Source: Microbacterium dauci
Lineage (GTDB): Bacteria > Actinomycetota > Actinomycetes > Actinomycetales > Microbacteriaceae
Direction of reading: 5' to 3'
Length of the DNA: 64,000 bases
Assembly: GCF_030065535.1 (NCBI RefSeq)
Contig: NZ_JASJND010000006.1
Span: 62,001 to 126,000, forward strand
Positions 24,945 through 33,406 of this stretch are shown here, piece by piece (within the stretch, counting starts at the first letter, position 1; every line of letters begins with the position of its first letter). The notes beneath the pieces are model-generated. The model was not told where the DNA came from. It was given only the letters and a program-made list of their open reading frames with translations, and did no database searches. The position numbers and the translations under genes were made by a program.

Positions 24945-25388
24945 ATGAGTGTGATCGACGAGATGGTGTGCTTCGGGATGTACTCGGCGAGCCACGCGTT
25001 CGCCCAGGCTTACCGCCGGGTGCTCGCGCCGTGGCAGCTGACCTATCCGCAGTACCTGGTGCTCGTCGCCCTCTGGGATCGCGAACCGCGCTCCGTGAAA
25101 GAGCTCGGGGCCGAACTCCACCTCGACTCCGGCACGTTGTCTCCGCTGCTCCGCCGACTCGTAGCCCGAGCATTCGTGACGAAGACGCGGCGCTCCGGGG
25201 ATGACCGAGTCGTGGAGGTTGCGCTGACTGCGCAGGGGCGCGCGCTGCAGGCAGAGATGGCCGGAGTCGCCGCCGAGATCGCGCAGTGCACCGGCCTGAC
25301 CGGGGATCGTGCGCGAGAAATGCTCGCCGCCGTGCACGAGATGACCGCCGCACTCAGACAGACCGCCGAGGCTGCTGCCTCCCGATGA
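24945..25388 (+). CDS. ohrR: OhrR, peroxide-sensing MarR family repressor
   Basis: A 147-residue winged-helix repressor. The sensing cysteine is C9 in MVCFGMYSAS, the place used by OhrR proteins, followed by AYRRVLAPWQLTYPQYLVL, which matches the family almost throughout. The recognition helix is in LDSGTLSPLLRRL. Oxidation of C9 by organic hydroperoxide should release it from DNA. The operator lies just upstream, and ohr follows 34 nt downstream. Confidence 0.93.
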   Translation: MSVIDEMVCFGMYSASHAFAQAYRRVLAPWQLTYPQYLVLVALWDREPRSVKELGAELHLDSGTLSPLLRRLVARAFVTKTRRSGDDRVVEVALTAQGRALQAEMAGVAAEIAQCTGLTGDRAREMLAAVHEMTAALRQTAEAAASR

Positions 25389-25422
25389 CCGAGGCATCCG
25401 CCTCTTGATGAAAGGAACACCT

Positions 25423-25845
25423 ATGGACGCCATCTACACCGCAGAGGCACTCGCGACCGGCGACGGCCGCAATGGACACGTGCGCTCCGGCGACGGGCTC
25501 GTCGACACGGACGTGCGGATCCCCGCGGAGATGGGCGGGCCGGGCGGTGCGCCGAACCCCGAGCTGCTGTTCGCCGCAGGCTACGCGGCCTGCTTTCACA
25601 GCGCGCTGCAGGCCGCTGCTCGAGCCGAGAAGGTGAAGCTCGAAGACACCAGCGTCGGCGCGCGCGTGCACATCGGTTCCAACGGTGAGGGAGGCTTCGG
25701 TCTCGCGGTTGAGCTGGAGGTCGTCATCCCGCACCTCGAGCACGACGAGGCGCAGCAGCTCGCCGACGCCGCGCACCAGATCTGCCCGTACTCGAACGCG
25801 ACCCGCGGCAACATCGAGGTCACCGTCCGCGTCGTCGAGGACTGA
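25423..25845 (+). CDS. ohr: organic hydroperoxide resistance protein
   Basis: A 140-residue thiol peroxidase of the Ohr/OsmC family that reduces organic hydroperoxides in the cytoplasm. Both catalytic cysteines are present: C57 in AAGYAACFHSAL and C121 in ICPYSNATRGN. The ATG at 25423 has an AAAGGA ribosome site; an ATG 15 nt earlier would add unrelated residues. It is an operon with ohrR. The stop lies one base from the end of the convergent gene. Confidence 0.95.
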   Translation: MDAIYTAEALATGDGRNGHVRSGDGLVDTDVRIPAEMGGPGGAPNPELLFAAGYAACFHSALQAAARAEKVKLEDTSVGARVHIGSNGEGGFGLAVELEVVIPHLEHDEAQQLADAAHQICPYSNATRGNIEVTVRVVED

Positions 25846-25846
25846 C

Positions 25847-27124
25847 TCAGCCGCGTGGGGTGACGCGAAGCCAGCGGAACCCGCAGGGCGCGAGCGTCAC
25901 CCCGTCGGTCATGTCGACCTCGACACCCTCGATGAGGTCCCATGCTGCGGGCTCGAACCCGGACAGGGTCGTCGCGTCGACGGATGCCGCCTCCGCACCG
26001 ACGTTCGCGAGGACCAGCACCACAGTGTCGTCGTCCGGCCGCTGGAACGCCGCGATCGTGTCGCCCGGAACGTCGAACCCCACGAGACGCGTGCCGTCGA
26101 ACTCAGGTGTCGTGTGCCGCACGGCGATGAGCTTTGTGATCGCAGAGAACATGCGGCCGGCCGACGTGGTGGCATCCGCCCTCGTCGCGTACCGGTCGCG
26201 GGGGTTCTGACCGCGATGCAGCCAGCGCTCGTCGCCACGACGGTCGGGGTCGTCGCGGTAGCTCGGGTCGTCGAGCTGACCGACCTCGTCGCCGAGCCAG
26301 AGCATCGGGATGCCGGGAACGCTGAGCGCGAGCGCATGGGCGAGGACCGCCCTCGCCTCGCCGTGCGGATCGTCGGTGTCGACGCCGGCGAGCGAGGCGG
26401 TCGTGCCGCAGCCGAGCCCGTCGACAGCCTCGGCGTCGCGGACCGCGACGACCCGGCTCGAGCCGTCGCGCCACCGGATCGCGCGTCGGAGCGGTGCGGC
26501 GTGCCCGGTGAGGAACGACTGCCAGAGGGGTGCGGCACCGGGGGAGCCGGGCAGGACGACGACGCCGGGTGCGCTGATCGCGAGCACCGCGGCGAGCACG
26601 GCGGCCGTCGCGGTGTCGTCGACGACGAACGCCTCGACGCCATGGTCGACGAGGAACAGGACGTCGCGGACGAACGCCACGACGTCGCCGGATGCCGCGA
26701 CCGGCAGCGCGAGCGAGATGCCCGCGAGCCGCAGCGCGTCGGTCAGTTCCACCATCCGCTGCAGCGAGCCGAGACCACGATCGATGCGACGCAGATCGGG
26801 CGTCCCGTCGGCGCCGGTCTCGAACGGGGACTCGACGCGCAGGAGCGTGACACCGAGGTCGCGGAGGTACGGGATCTCGTCGCGGAGCCCGGCGAGGTTG
26901 CCGGCGTAGCGGCCGGCGAAACACGCACCGCCGAGCGTGAACCGCGAGGTGAGACGGTCGCGTGCCTGCGCTCGCTGCTCGCCGTGCACGCGCAGATCGA
27001 GCGACCGCGTGAGCCAGGCGTGCGTGGCTGCGTCGACGAGCACATCGACGACTTCGTCCTGCCCGGCGAGCGCCTCGCGCAGCGCCGGGATGTGCGCCTC
27101 GATCCGATCGTCCAGCTCGCTCAT
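25847..27124 (-). CDS. degenerate amylosucrase-like GH13 protein
   Basis: A 425-residue protein that aligns with amylosucrase: FTLGGACFAGRYAGNLAGLRDEIPYLRDLG, then IPMLWLGDEVGQLDDPSY, RWLHRGQNP and a C-terminal beta domain ending TLAPCGFRWLRV. The family is normally about 630-650 residues. Here the N-terminal helical domain is short and the catalytic motifs are lost. Region I reads LPVAASG rather than DxxxNH. The acid/base region reads VVVLPGSPG with no Glu, and region IV lacks NHD. Only an Asp near FVVDDTA remains. It is probably not a glucosyltransferase. The ATG overlaps the upstream peptidase stop (ATGA), so it is coupled to it. Confidence 0.78.
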   Translation of the reverse strand: MSELDDRIEAHIPALREALAGQDEVVDVLVDAATHAWLTRSLDLRVHGEQRAQARDRLTSRFTLGGACFAGRYAGNLAGLRDEIPYLRDLGVTLLRVESPFETGADGTPDLRRIDRGLGSLQRMVELTDALRLAGISLALPVAASGDVVAFVRDVLFLVDHGVEAFVVDDTATAAVLAAVLAISAPGVVVLPGSPGAAPLWQSFLTGHAAPLRRAIRWRDGSSRVVAVRDAEAVDGLGCGTTASLAGVDTDDPHGEARAVLAHALALSVPGIPMLWLGDEVGQLDDPSYRDDPDRRGDERWLHRGQNPRDRYATRADATTSAGRMFSAITKLIAVRHTTPEFDGTRLVGFDVPGDTIAAFQRPDDDTVVLVLANVGAEAASVDATTLSGFEPAAWDLIEGVEVDMTDGVTLAPCGFRWLRVTPRG

Positions 27125-29184
27125 GCCGGGGACGCTTCCCCGCGCCCGACGGTCTCGTCGAGGAACGCGTGGATCGTGGCGTGTAGCGCGGCAGTGGCAG
27201 CTGCATCGATGGTCCCGGAGTGGCCACCCTCGATCGGCTCGAGGTAGTGCACCATGGCATCCGTCTCTTCGGCGAGCCGCGCGGCCATCTTGCGCGCTTG
27301 CACGGGGCCGACCCGGTCGTCGCTCGCGGCGGCGTAGATGAGGGATGCCGGGTACTCGACGCCGGGCTGGATGAGGTGGTACGGCGAGAACGTGCGGATG
27401 AACTCCCAATCGGCGGGGACGTCGGGGTCGCCGTACTCGGCGATCCAGCTCGCGCCGGCCGACAGCCGTGTGTACCGCCGCATGTCGAGGAGGGGGACGC
27501 CGCAGACGATCGCGCCGAAGTCGTCGGGGTACTGCGTCAGCATGTTGCCGACGAGCAGCCCGCCGTTGGAGCGGCCGTGGCACGCGACGCGGTCTGGCGT
27601 CGTGACGCCGCGGGCGACGAGGTCGCGGGAGACGGCGACGAAATCCTCGTAGGCGCGGTGGCGGTGCTCGCGGAGCGCGGCGAGGTGCCATTCCGGCCCG
27701 AACTCGCCGCCGCCGCGGATGTTCGCGACGACGTACACACGGCCGTGTTCCAGCCATGCCGGTCCGACGATCGCCGGGTACTCCGGGGTGAGCGCATGCT
27801 CGAAGCCGCCGTAGCCGTTCATCAGCACCGGCAGCGGCCCGGTGCGCTCGGCCGGGCCGACCTCGAAGTAGGGGACGCGGGTGCCGTCGGCGGACGTCGC
27901 CCAGTGCTGCGTCGCCGCCAGCCCCGTCGTGTCGAAGGCCTCGCGGCTGCGGCGCACCGTGCGGGGCGCGGCTGAAGCGGCATCCGTCACCAGCAGCGTC
28001 GGCGGGGTCAGGAAGCCGCGCGCGACCACCCAGAGCTCGTCGTCCTCGTCGGCATCGAGGGTCGCGACGCTCGCGGTGAACAGGTCGGTGTCACCGAGGC
28101 CGAGCGGCAGGTCGATGCGCTCGAGCGTTGCGGGGTCGAGCGACACGAGACGGCTGCGGACTTCGTCGAGGATCGTCAGCACCAGCCGGGTGCGCGTCCA
28201 CGCCCAGGTGTCGAGGACCGCCGTCGCGGTGGGGGCGAACGCCACCTGCAGGTCGCTGCCGTCGCCCGTCGTGAGCGTCTCGAGCGGGCCGACCAGCAGC
28301 GTCCCCGACGCGTGCGTCGCACCGGCGACCTCCCACGGCGTCGTGGTCCGCACCGCGACGAGGTCGCCGTGCACGTCGACGCGGGCATCCTGCGGAGCAT
28401 CGATCAGCAGCGGCTCCGAGCCCGCGCAGACGTACAGCTCGCTGTGGAAGAAGTCGTGCGCCACCACGACCAGCGGCGTGGTGACGTCGTCGGTGCGGTC
28501 GACGTGGACAAAGACGCCGACGTCGGATGCCACGCCCGTGACGATCGGCGCGGCATCCCCGAGCGCGGTCCCACGCGCCCAGCGGCGCGCGCTGATCGGG
28601 TAGCCGGAGTCGGTGACGCCGCCGCCGTGCAGCGCGGTCGCGACAAGCAGCGTGTCGGCGTCGATCCAAGCGACGCGGTGCTTGTGCGCGTCGAGGGTGA
28701 ACGCCGCACCGTCGACGAAGCGGAGCGCGTCGAGGTCGAACTCGCGGACGACGGTCGCGTCGCCGCCGTCGGGGCTGAGCGAGACGAGGGCACGCCCGCT
28801 GTCTGCGGGCCCATGGCTCGCGCCGGCGAACGCCCACGCGGTGCCTTCGGCGGCGCCGAGCGCGTCGATGTCGAGGAGCGTCTCCCACTCGGGGGTTCCC
28901 GCCGCAAACGCGGCGCGGGTGGTGCGCCGCCACAGCCCGCGCGGGTTGTCGGCGTCCCGCCACAGGTCGTACATGAGGTCGCCGTGACGGCTCGGAACGA
29001 CGAGGCGATCGGGGTCCTGCAGGATGCCGCGCAGCCGGGTCTCGAGCGCGCTCCGCCGGTCACCGGCGAACGCGGCCTCCGTTTCGGCGGTGCGGGCTGC
29101 TGCCCACGCGGCCGCGTCGGCGCCGTGGATGTCCTCGAGCCACAGGAACGGATCGTGCGGTTCGGGGGCGATCGCGGCGCTCAT
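27121..29184 (-). CDS. prolyl oligopeptidase family (S9A) serine peptidase
   Basis: A 687-residue enzyme with an N-terminal beta-propeller (about residues 70-400) and a C-terminal alpha/beta hydrolase domain. The nucleophile is in GRSNGG, the acid in SDDRV and the histidine in GGHSG near the C-terminus. NGYGGFEHALTPEYP and ANIRGGGEFGPEWH are typical of S9A. No signal peptide is seen, so it acts in the cytoplasm on short peptides. A TAGGCT -10 ends 6 nt before the ATG. Confidence 0.93.
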   Translation of the reverse strand: MSAAIAPEPHDPFLWLEDIHGADAAAWAAARTAETEAAFAGDRRSALETRLRGILQDPDRLVVPSRHGDLMYDLWRDADNPRGLWRRTTRAAFAAGTPEWETLLDIDALGAAEGTAWAFAGASHGPADSGRALVSLSPDGGDATVVREFDLDALRFVDGAAFTLDAHKHRVAWIDADTLLVATALHGGGVTDSGYPISARRWARGTALGDAAPIVTGVASDVGVFVHVDRTDDVTTPLVVVAHDFFHSELYVCAGSEPLLIDAPQDARVDVHGDLVAVRTTTPWEVAGATHASGTLLVGPLETLTTGDGSDLQVAFAPTATAVLDTWAWTRTRLVLTILDEVRSRLVSLDPATLERIDLPLGLGDTDLFTASVATLDADEDDELWVVARGFLTPPTLLVTDAASAAPRTVRRSREAFDTTGLAATQHWATSADGTRVPYFEVGPAERTGPLPVLMNGYGGFEHALTPEYPAIVGPAWLEHGRVYVVANIRGGGEFGPEWHLAALREHRHRAYEDFVAVSRDLVARGVTTPDRVACHGRSNGGLLVGNMLTQYPDDFGAIVCGVPLLDMRRYTRLSAGASWIAEYGDPDVPADWEFIRTFSPYHLIQPGVEYPASLIYAAASDDRVGPVQARKMAARLAEETDAMVHYLEPIEGGHSGTIDAAATAALHATIHAFLDETVGRGEASPA

Positions 29185-29190
29185 CCGGCC

Positions 29191-29196
29191 AGCCTA
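29191..29196 (-). promoter_or_regulatory. leaderless-type -10 of S9 peptidase gene
   Basis: TAGGCT on the minus strand, 6 nt before the ATG at 29184, without a ribosome site. Confidence 0.48.
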
Positions 29197-29225
29197 CGGG
29201 GGCCCTGTTCGCCGATCGAGAACGG

Positions 29226-29255
29226 TTGGCACTCTCGGCACTGGAGTGCTAATCT
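29226..29255 (+). promoter_or_regulatory. CIRCE element within the hsp20 promoter
   Basis: TTGGCACTC-N9-GAGTGCTAA (29226-29252) differs from the CIRCE consensus TTAGCACTC-N9-GAGTGCTAA by one base. It overlaps a promoter formed by TTGGCA (29226-29231) and TAATCT (29250-29255), 18 bp apart. HrcA binding here would block RNA polymerase. Confidence 0.9.
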
Positions 29256-29261
29256 CATTCC

Positions 29262-29286
29262 AAGTTGAGCGGACTGGGCTCAACTT
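29262..29286 (+). promoter_or_regulatory. HAIR-like inverted repeat (HspR site)
   Basis: A perfect 9-bp inverted repeat AAGTTGAGC-N7-GCTCAACTT. The inner arms TTGAGC-N7-GCTCAA match the spacing and most bases of the HspR operator HAIR (CTTGAGT-N7-ACTCAAG). It lies at or just after the expected transcription start. Confidence 0.75.
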
Positions 29287-29316
29287 CCAGATTCGATGCA
29301 AGTGAAGGAGAGCATC

Positions 29317-29769
29317 ATGGCCACATATGACCCGTTCCGTGAGATCGACCGCATCGCGTCGAGCCTCTTCGATCCGCGCCGCGGGCCTCGGCGCATGCCG
29401 ATGGATCTCTATCGTGACGGTGACCATTACGTGCTGACCGCCGATCTCCCCGGTATCGACCCGGGATCGGTCGACATCGACGTCGACGGTCAGCTGCTCA
29501 CGATCCGTGCTGAGCGGACGCTCACCTCGGGTGAGGGCGTCAAGTGGATCACGCGTGAGCGCGAGGCCGCGAGCTTCCTGCGGCAGCTGAACCTCGGGCA
29601 GGGCGTCGACACAGAGGGCATTGCCGCGACGTACGCGAACGGCGTCCTCAGCGTCACGATCCCGGTGAGCGAGAAGGCGAAGCCCCGCAAGGTCGAGGTC
29701 GTGACGTCCGGCACCGCGGCATCCATCACCGCATCCGAGGCGGATCAGCCTCAGCCGATCGACCAGTGA
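29317..29769 (+). CDS. Hsp20 small heat-shock protein
   Basis: A 150-residue alpha-crystallin-domain chaperone that holds unfolding proteins in large oligomers. The domain spans about residues 28-125, with YVLTADLPGIDPGSVDIDVDG and the closing ANGVLSVTIPV, followed by an Ile/Val-poor tail. The ATG at 29317 follows GAAGGAG; an in-frame ATG 21 nt earlier overlaps this ribosome site and is unlikely. The gene stands alone under the CIRCE/HAIR promoter and ends in a strong terminator. Confidence 0.94.
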   Translation: MATYDPFREIDRIASSLFDPRRGPRRMPMDLYRDGDHYVLTADLPGIDPGSVDIDVDGQLLTIRAERTLTSGEGVKWITREREAASFLRQLNLGQGVDTEGIAATYANGVLSVTIPVSEKAKPRKVEVVTSGTAASITASEADQPQPIDQ

Positions 29770-29799
29770 TCTCGGCGCCGGTCGGCGCGGAGGTCGGAC

Positions 29800-29834
29800 C
29801 GAATGCCCCACGTTCATCGAGCGTGGGGCATTCG
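29800..29834. terminator. bidirectional terminator between hsp20 and marR
   Basis: A perfect 13-bp stem CGAATGCCCCACG / CGTGGGGCATTCG with a 9-nt loop lies between convergent genes, 30 nt after the hsp20 stop and just before the marR stop. Confidence 0.8.
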
Positions 29835-29838
29835 CGCG

Positions 29839-30267
29839 TCATCGGCCGCGCAGTTTGGCGGTGATCGCCTGGAGCTGTGCGAGCTCGGCGTCGCTCAGCA
29901 CGGCCATGCGTTCGGCGATCGTCCGCCCGTGCACGGTGGCGAGGCGACGGAAGGCGCCGGCGCCCTGCTCGGTGGCCGTCACGATCGCGCCGCGGCCGTC
30001 GGCGGGGTCGGGGCACTTGGTCAGCAGCCCGCGCGAGACCATCCGGTCGACGAGTCGTGAGACGCTCGGCTGGCTGATGAGCATGTTGGCCGTGACGTCG
30101 CGCAGCCGTGCCGACTGTCCTTCGCCGCGGGTGACGGTGAGGAGGACGTCGTACTCGGCCTGGGCGAGTTCGTCGCCGTCGAAGTCGCGCTCGAACTCGT
30201 CCATGAGCTCGTGCTGGGCACGGAACAGGCTCTCCCACGCGGCGATGGCGAGGCGTCTGTCCGTCAT
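29839..30267 (-). CDS. MarR family transcriptional regulator
   Basis: A 142-residue winged-helix regulator: AEYDVLLTVTRG, recognition helix MLISQPSVSRLVDRM and wing PDPADGRGAIVTATEQG. It lacks the OhrR-type N-terminal cysteine, so a peroxide role is not indicated. The ATG at 30267 is preceded by a TACAGT -10 at 7 nt. Divergent from the DUF2207 gene, 49 bp away, which it might regulate. Confidence 0.88.
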   Translation of the reverse strand: MTDRRLAIAAWESLFRAQHELMDEFERDFDGDELAQAEYDVLLTVTRGEGQSARLRDVTANMLISQPSVSRLVDRMVSRGLLTKCPDPADGRGAIVTATEQGAGAFRRLATVHGRTIAERMAVLSDAELAQLQAITAKLRGR

Positions 30268-30274
30268 GGCGTCC

Positions 30275-30280
30275 ACTGTA
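30275..30280 (-). promoter_or_regulatory. leaderless-type -10 of marR
   Basis: TACAGT on the minus strand, 7 nt before the ATG at 30267. Confidence 0.45.
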
Positions 30281-30316
30281 TCCCCGCTCCTCTTCTGAAC
30301 GTGTGAAGCTGAAGGC

Positions 30317-32110
30317 GTGAGGACTTCTCGGGGGATCAGCACGCTGGCGACGGCGATGTGGGCGATGGTCGTGGGGGTGGTGCTCGCGTGCGCACCGGCG
30401 GTCGCGGCGACGGCCGACGTCGACGATTTCACGTTCGAGACGCTCGAGGTCGACTACACCCTCACGCGTGACGCCGACGGCCTGAGCGGCCTGCGGGTCG
30501 TCGAGTCGTTCACTGCGGTCTTCCCCGAGACCGACCAGAACCAGGGCATGCGACGCGTGATCCCCGATACCTATCAAGACCTGCCACTGCGCCCGCACCT
30601 CGTGAGCGTGACGGATGCCGCAGGCGACGACGTCTGGGACGTCGAGACGGACGGCGTCGACGGCGGCCTCGAGATCGTCGCGCGCGGCGACGGGTACCTC
30701 CACGGTGCGCAGACGTTCGTCTTCACATACGAGCTCGACAATGTCGTGCACGACTTCGAGGACACCGGGCTCGAGCTCTACTGGGACGTGAACGGCGTCG
30801 ACTGGGCCCAGCCGTTCGGCGAGATCACCGCTCGGGTGCACATCAGCGCCGACATCGCCACGACGGTCGACGACGCCGCCTGCTACGCGGGGTCGCAGGG
30901 CGACGGCGCATCGTGCGACCGCATCGACCTCGCGCAGACGGACGACGGCACGACGGTCACCGTCACGCAGGCGGACGTCGGGCCCGGCGAGACGCTGACC
31001 TTCGCGGTCGGGTTCGACGCAGGCTCGTTCACCCCGCTCGACACGTCGTACGGCGGGTCGCCGTGGAGCGTCGTCCAGATCGGCGGCGCACTCGCCGCCA
31101 TCGGCGTGCTGGTGTGGTCGTTCGTCGTGCGTCGGAGGCGGCTTGCGGATGCCGCGGGCCGCGGCGTCATCGCGCAGTACGAAGCGCCGCCCGGCGTCGA
31201 CGCGCTCGAGTCGGCCGTGTTCCTGGGGGCCGCCGGGAAGGCGATCCCCGCGGAGGTGCTGGAACAGGCCGTGGTGGGATCGATCCGCATCACCGAGGGG
31301 GAGAAGCCGCGGTGGGGGAACGCGAAGCTCGTCGCCGAGCTCGTCGACCCGAGCCTCGCCGACGCGGACGGGCGCATGCTGCTCGAGGGGATCTTCCCGG
31401 GTGGCGTCGTGGGCGACACGTATGAGTTCGGCAGCACGGACACTCGGCTGTCGAAGACGGCGCAGCAGATCCTGACTCGCGCGGGATCGGAGCTGAAGGG
31501 CCGTGGGCTGTATCGGAAGGTGTCGGGGTGGACGCGCTTCTGGCCGATCCTCGGCAGCTTCATCGCCGCGGCGGTCGCGGTCGGGAGCGGTGTGGTCATG
31601 CTGAACGCGTCGGTCGACGCGCTGTGGCCCGTGCTGCTCCTCATCGTGACGATCCTCGTCGCCGTGGCGGCGACGCTCGTCGTAGCGCGCACACCGCTCA
31701 CCGAGGAGGGCGTCGCGCTGCGCGAACACCTCGAGGGACTCCGGCTGTTCATCGGGTGGGCCGAGGCCGATCGCATCCGCATGCTGCAGTCGCCCGAGGG
31801 GGCGGATCGCGTCGCGATCGATGCCGACGACCCCCGGCAGATGCTCCACCTGTACGAGCGGCTCCTGCCGTACGCCGTCGTGTTCGGGCAGGAGAAGGCG
31901 TGGTCCGAGCGGCTCGTGGTGCTCTACGACCAAGTTGGTGCCGCGGGGCCGTCGTGGTACGCCGGCGCGGTCGCGTTCAACGCGGCATCCTTCTCGTCCG
32001 GGATCGGGTCGCTGTCATCGGCGGCCTCGGCGGCGTCGTCGTCGGGGGGATCGACGGGCGGCGGCTCCGCGGGCGGTGGCGGTGGTGGCGGCGGTGGCGG
32101 CGGGGTCTGA
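30317..32110 (+). CDS. DUF2207 membrane protein
   Basis: A 597-residue membrane protein. It has an N-terminal signal or helix (about 9-31), a large extracytoplasmic beta domain typical of DUF2207 (EVDYTLTRDADGLSGLRVVESFTAVFP, about 38-240), a transmembrane helix at about 248-270, a cytoplasmic segment, a helical hairpin at about 405-455 and a tail ending in an unbroken glycine tract. The function of DUF2207 proteins is unknown. The GTG at 30317 is used because it precedes the signal sequence. Confidence 0.85.
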   Translation: MRTSRGISTLATAMWAMVVGVVLACAPAVAATADVDDFTFETLEVDYTLTRDADGLSGLRVVESFTAVFPETDQNQGMRRVIPDTYQDLPLRPHLVSVTDAAGDDVWDVETDGVDGGLEIVARGDGYLHGAQTFVFTYELDNVVHDFEDTGLELYWDVNGVDWAQPFGEITARVHISADIATTVDDAACYAGSQGDGASCDRIDLAQTDDGTTVTVTQADVGPGETLTFAVGFDAGSFTPLDTSYGGSPWSVVQIGGALAAIGVLVWSFVVRRRRLADAAGRGVIAQYEAPPGVDALESAVFLGAAGKAIPAEVLEQAVVGSIRITEGEKPRWGNAKLVAELVDPSLADADGRMLLEGIFPGGVVGDTYEFGSTDTRLSKTAQQILTRAGSELKGRGLYRKVSGWTRFWPILGSFIAAAVAVGSGVVMLNASVDALWPVLLLIVTILVAVAATLVVARTPLTEEGVALREHLEGLRLFIGWAEADRIRMLQSPEGADRVAIDADDPRQMLHLYERLLPYAVVFGQEKAWSERLVVLYDQVGAAGPSWYAGAVAFNAASFSSGIGSLSSAASAASSSGGSTGGGSAGGGGGGGGGGGV

Positions 32111-32143
32111 GGCCATCCCCAGACGTTGTCTCCGGGATGCAGT

Positions 32144-32177
32144 AAGGGCCGGTCGGAGAGGCTTCCGACCGGCCCTT
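32144..32177 (+). terminator. terminator after DUF2207 gene
   Basis: A perfect 14-bp stem AAGGGCCGGTCGGA / TCCGACCGGCCCTT with a 6-nt loop, followed by TGTCCCTTT. The following 155 bp to 32333 are relatively AT-rich and hold no gene I can see. Confidence 0.85.
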
Positions 32178-32333
32178 GTCCCTTTGCACCAAGAGTGTCC
32201 TGCAATCACATGTCGGTCGCTGCCACAGCAAAACAGCTTCCGTGCACACGACTGTATAACGGCCAGGTAACGGTGGCAAGGGTTCGTCGTTATGAATTTG
32301 TGATGTGCGCTCTGAGCTTCACAACTCAGGCGC

Positions 32334-32885
32334 TCAGGAGTTCCGGGCGCGCTTCTCCCGGATGAGGTCGAGCGCCAGCACAGACCCGATCACCGTCAGC
32401 CGCTGCCGGGTGTCGAGGTCATCGGCCAGCTGGACCATGTACGTCGACTTGCCGAGGAAGGCGTTGCCCATACCCGACCAGGATCGCGAGACGGTCGCCC
32501 AGACGCCGTGAGGGCCACTGAACTGGAAATCGAAGCCCCACATGTCGCCGACCAGGTCGATCTGCTGGTCCGGCAGCTGGATCGTGATGCGCGTCGAGAA
32601 CAGCGTGATGCGCTGCACCAGGCTCGCCAACGGATTCCCCGCGCCATCGGCGATCTCTAGCCGGTCGCGCCCGAACGTCATCGTGTCCGACACTCGGGCA
32701 ACGGGATTGCCCGGCCCGTCGAACACGGTCAGCTCGCGAGATCCCAGGAACGCGCGTCCGAGCGCGCTGCCTCCGGTCTCGACGTGTGCGACCTGCGCGC
32801 CCTGCGCGTCGAGGATCGCGAAGTCGTTCTTCGAGAAGCTCCTCGTCTGCTGGAAGACGAGCTGGTTGTGCGTGAGCAGCGACAT
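32334..32885 (-). CDS. LURP-one/phospholipid scramblase-like protein
   Basis: A 183-residue protein with the repeating beta pattern of LURP-one-related proteins (tubby-like fold): LVFQQTRSFSKNDFAILDAQGAQVAHV opens it, and IQLPDQQIDLVGDMWGFDFQF follows. No membrane helix or signal is present. The cellular role of bacterial members is not known. A TAGCCT -10 lies 7 nt before the ATG at 32885. Confidence 0.75.
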   Translation of the reverse strand: MSLLTHNQLVFQQTRSFSKNDFAILDAQGAQVAHVETGGSALGRAFLGSRELTVFDGPGNPVARVSDTMTFGRDRLEIADGAGNPLASLVQRITLFSTRITIQLPDQQIDLVGDMWGFDFQFSGPHGVWATVSRSWSGMGNAFLGKSTYMVQLADDLDTRQRLTVIGSVLALDLIREKRARNS

Positions 32886-32892
32886 GCTGAGA

Positions 32893-32898
32893 AGGCTA
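32893..32898 (-). promoter_or_regulatory. leaderless-type -10 of LURP-one gene
   Basis: TAGCCT on the minus strand, 7 nt before the ATG at 32885. Confidence 0.42.
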
Positions 32899-32904
32899 CG
32901 ACCG

Positions 32905-33291
32905 TCAGCTCGCCTCCGTGCGCAGCACGCGCTCGAGCGGGCGCCCCTTCGCGAGGTCGTCGACGATCTTGTCCATGATGCGCACATGGCGCATGAGGGG
33001 ATCGTCGATGTCGGCGATACGCACGCCGCACACCACACCCGTGATCTGCACAGCGCCTGGGTGAACCACGGCCGCATCGAACAGCTCCCGCACGCTCGTC
33101 CCCGTGGACAGGTGCTCCGCGAGCTCGGCGTCGTCGAAGCCGGTGAGCCAGCGGATGGCGGTGTCGAGCTCGTCGCGAGTGCGCCCCTTGCGTTCCACCT
33201 TCGTGACGTACATCGGATACAGGTCGCTGAACGGCATCCGTTTCACGCGCTCCGCGTTCGCTCGCTGACGAGGCGTTTGCTCCATGGCCAT
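32905..33291 (-). CDS. DUF2200 family protein
   Basis: A 128-residue small cytoplasmic protein. MPFSDLYPMYVTKVERKGRT, WLTGFDDAEL, ITGVVCGVRI and DPLMRHVRIMDKIVDDLAKG follow the conserved DUF2200 pattern across the entire length. Function is unknown. ATG 33291 or 33285 can serve as start. It is read towards the LURP-one gene, 19 bp away, and could be in one unit with it. Confidence 0.88.
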   Translation of the reverse strand: MAMEQTPRQRANAERVKRMPFSDLYPMYVTKVERKGRTRDELDTAIRWLTGFDDAELAEHLSTGTSVRELFDAAVVHPGAVQITGVVCGVRIADIDDPLMRHVRIMDKIVDDLAKGRPLERVLRTEAS

Positions 33292-33406
33292 GCGCCCAGT
33301 CTGCCGCCTTCGATCGAGCGCGCGCAGTTGATTCGGGCGACTGTGCGTACACAGGCGACGCATCGACGGCGAGGCATAACCTGGCCGGGAGACGGGGAGA
33401 AGCACC

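Noticed and set aside
32062..32110. Glycine-tract repeat at the end of the DUF2207 gene as a mobile or phase-variable repeat
   Set aside because: Gly-rich tails are usual in DUF2207 proteins, and the GGC/GGT/GGG codons vary rather than forming a clean tandem repeat.
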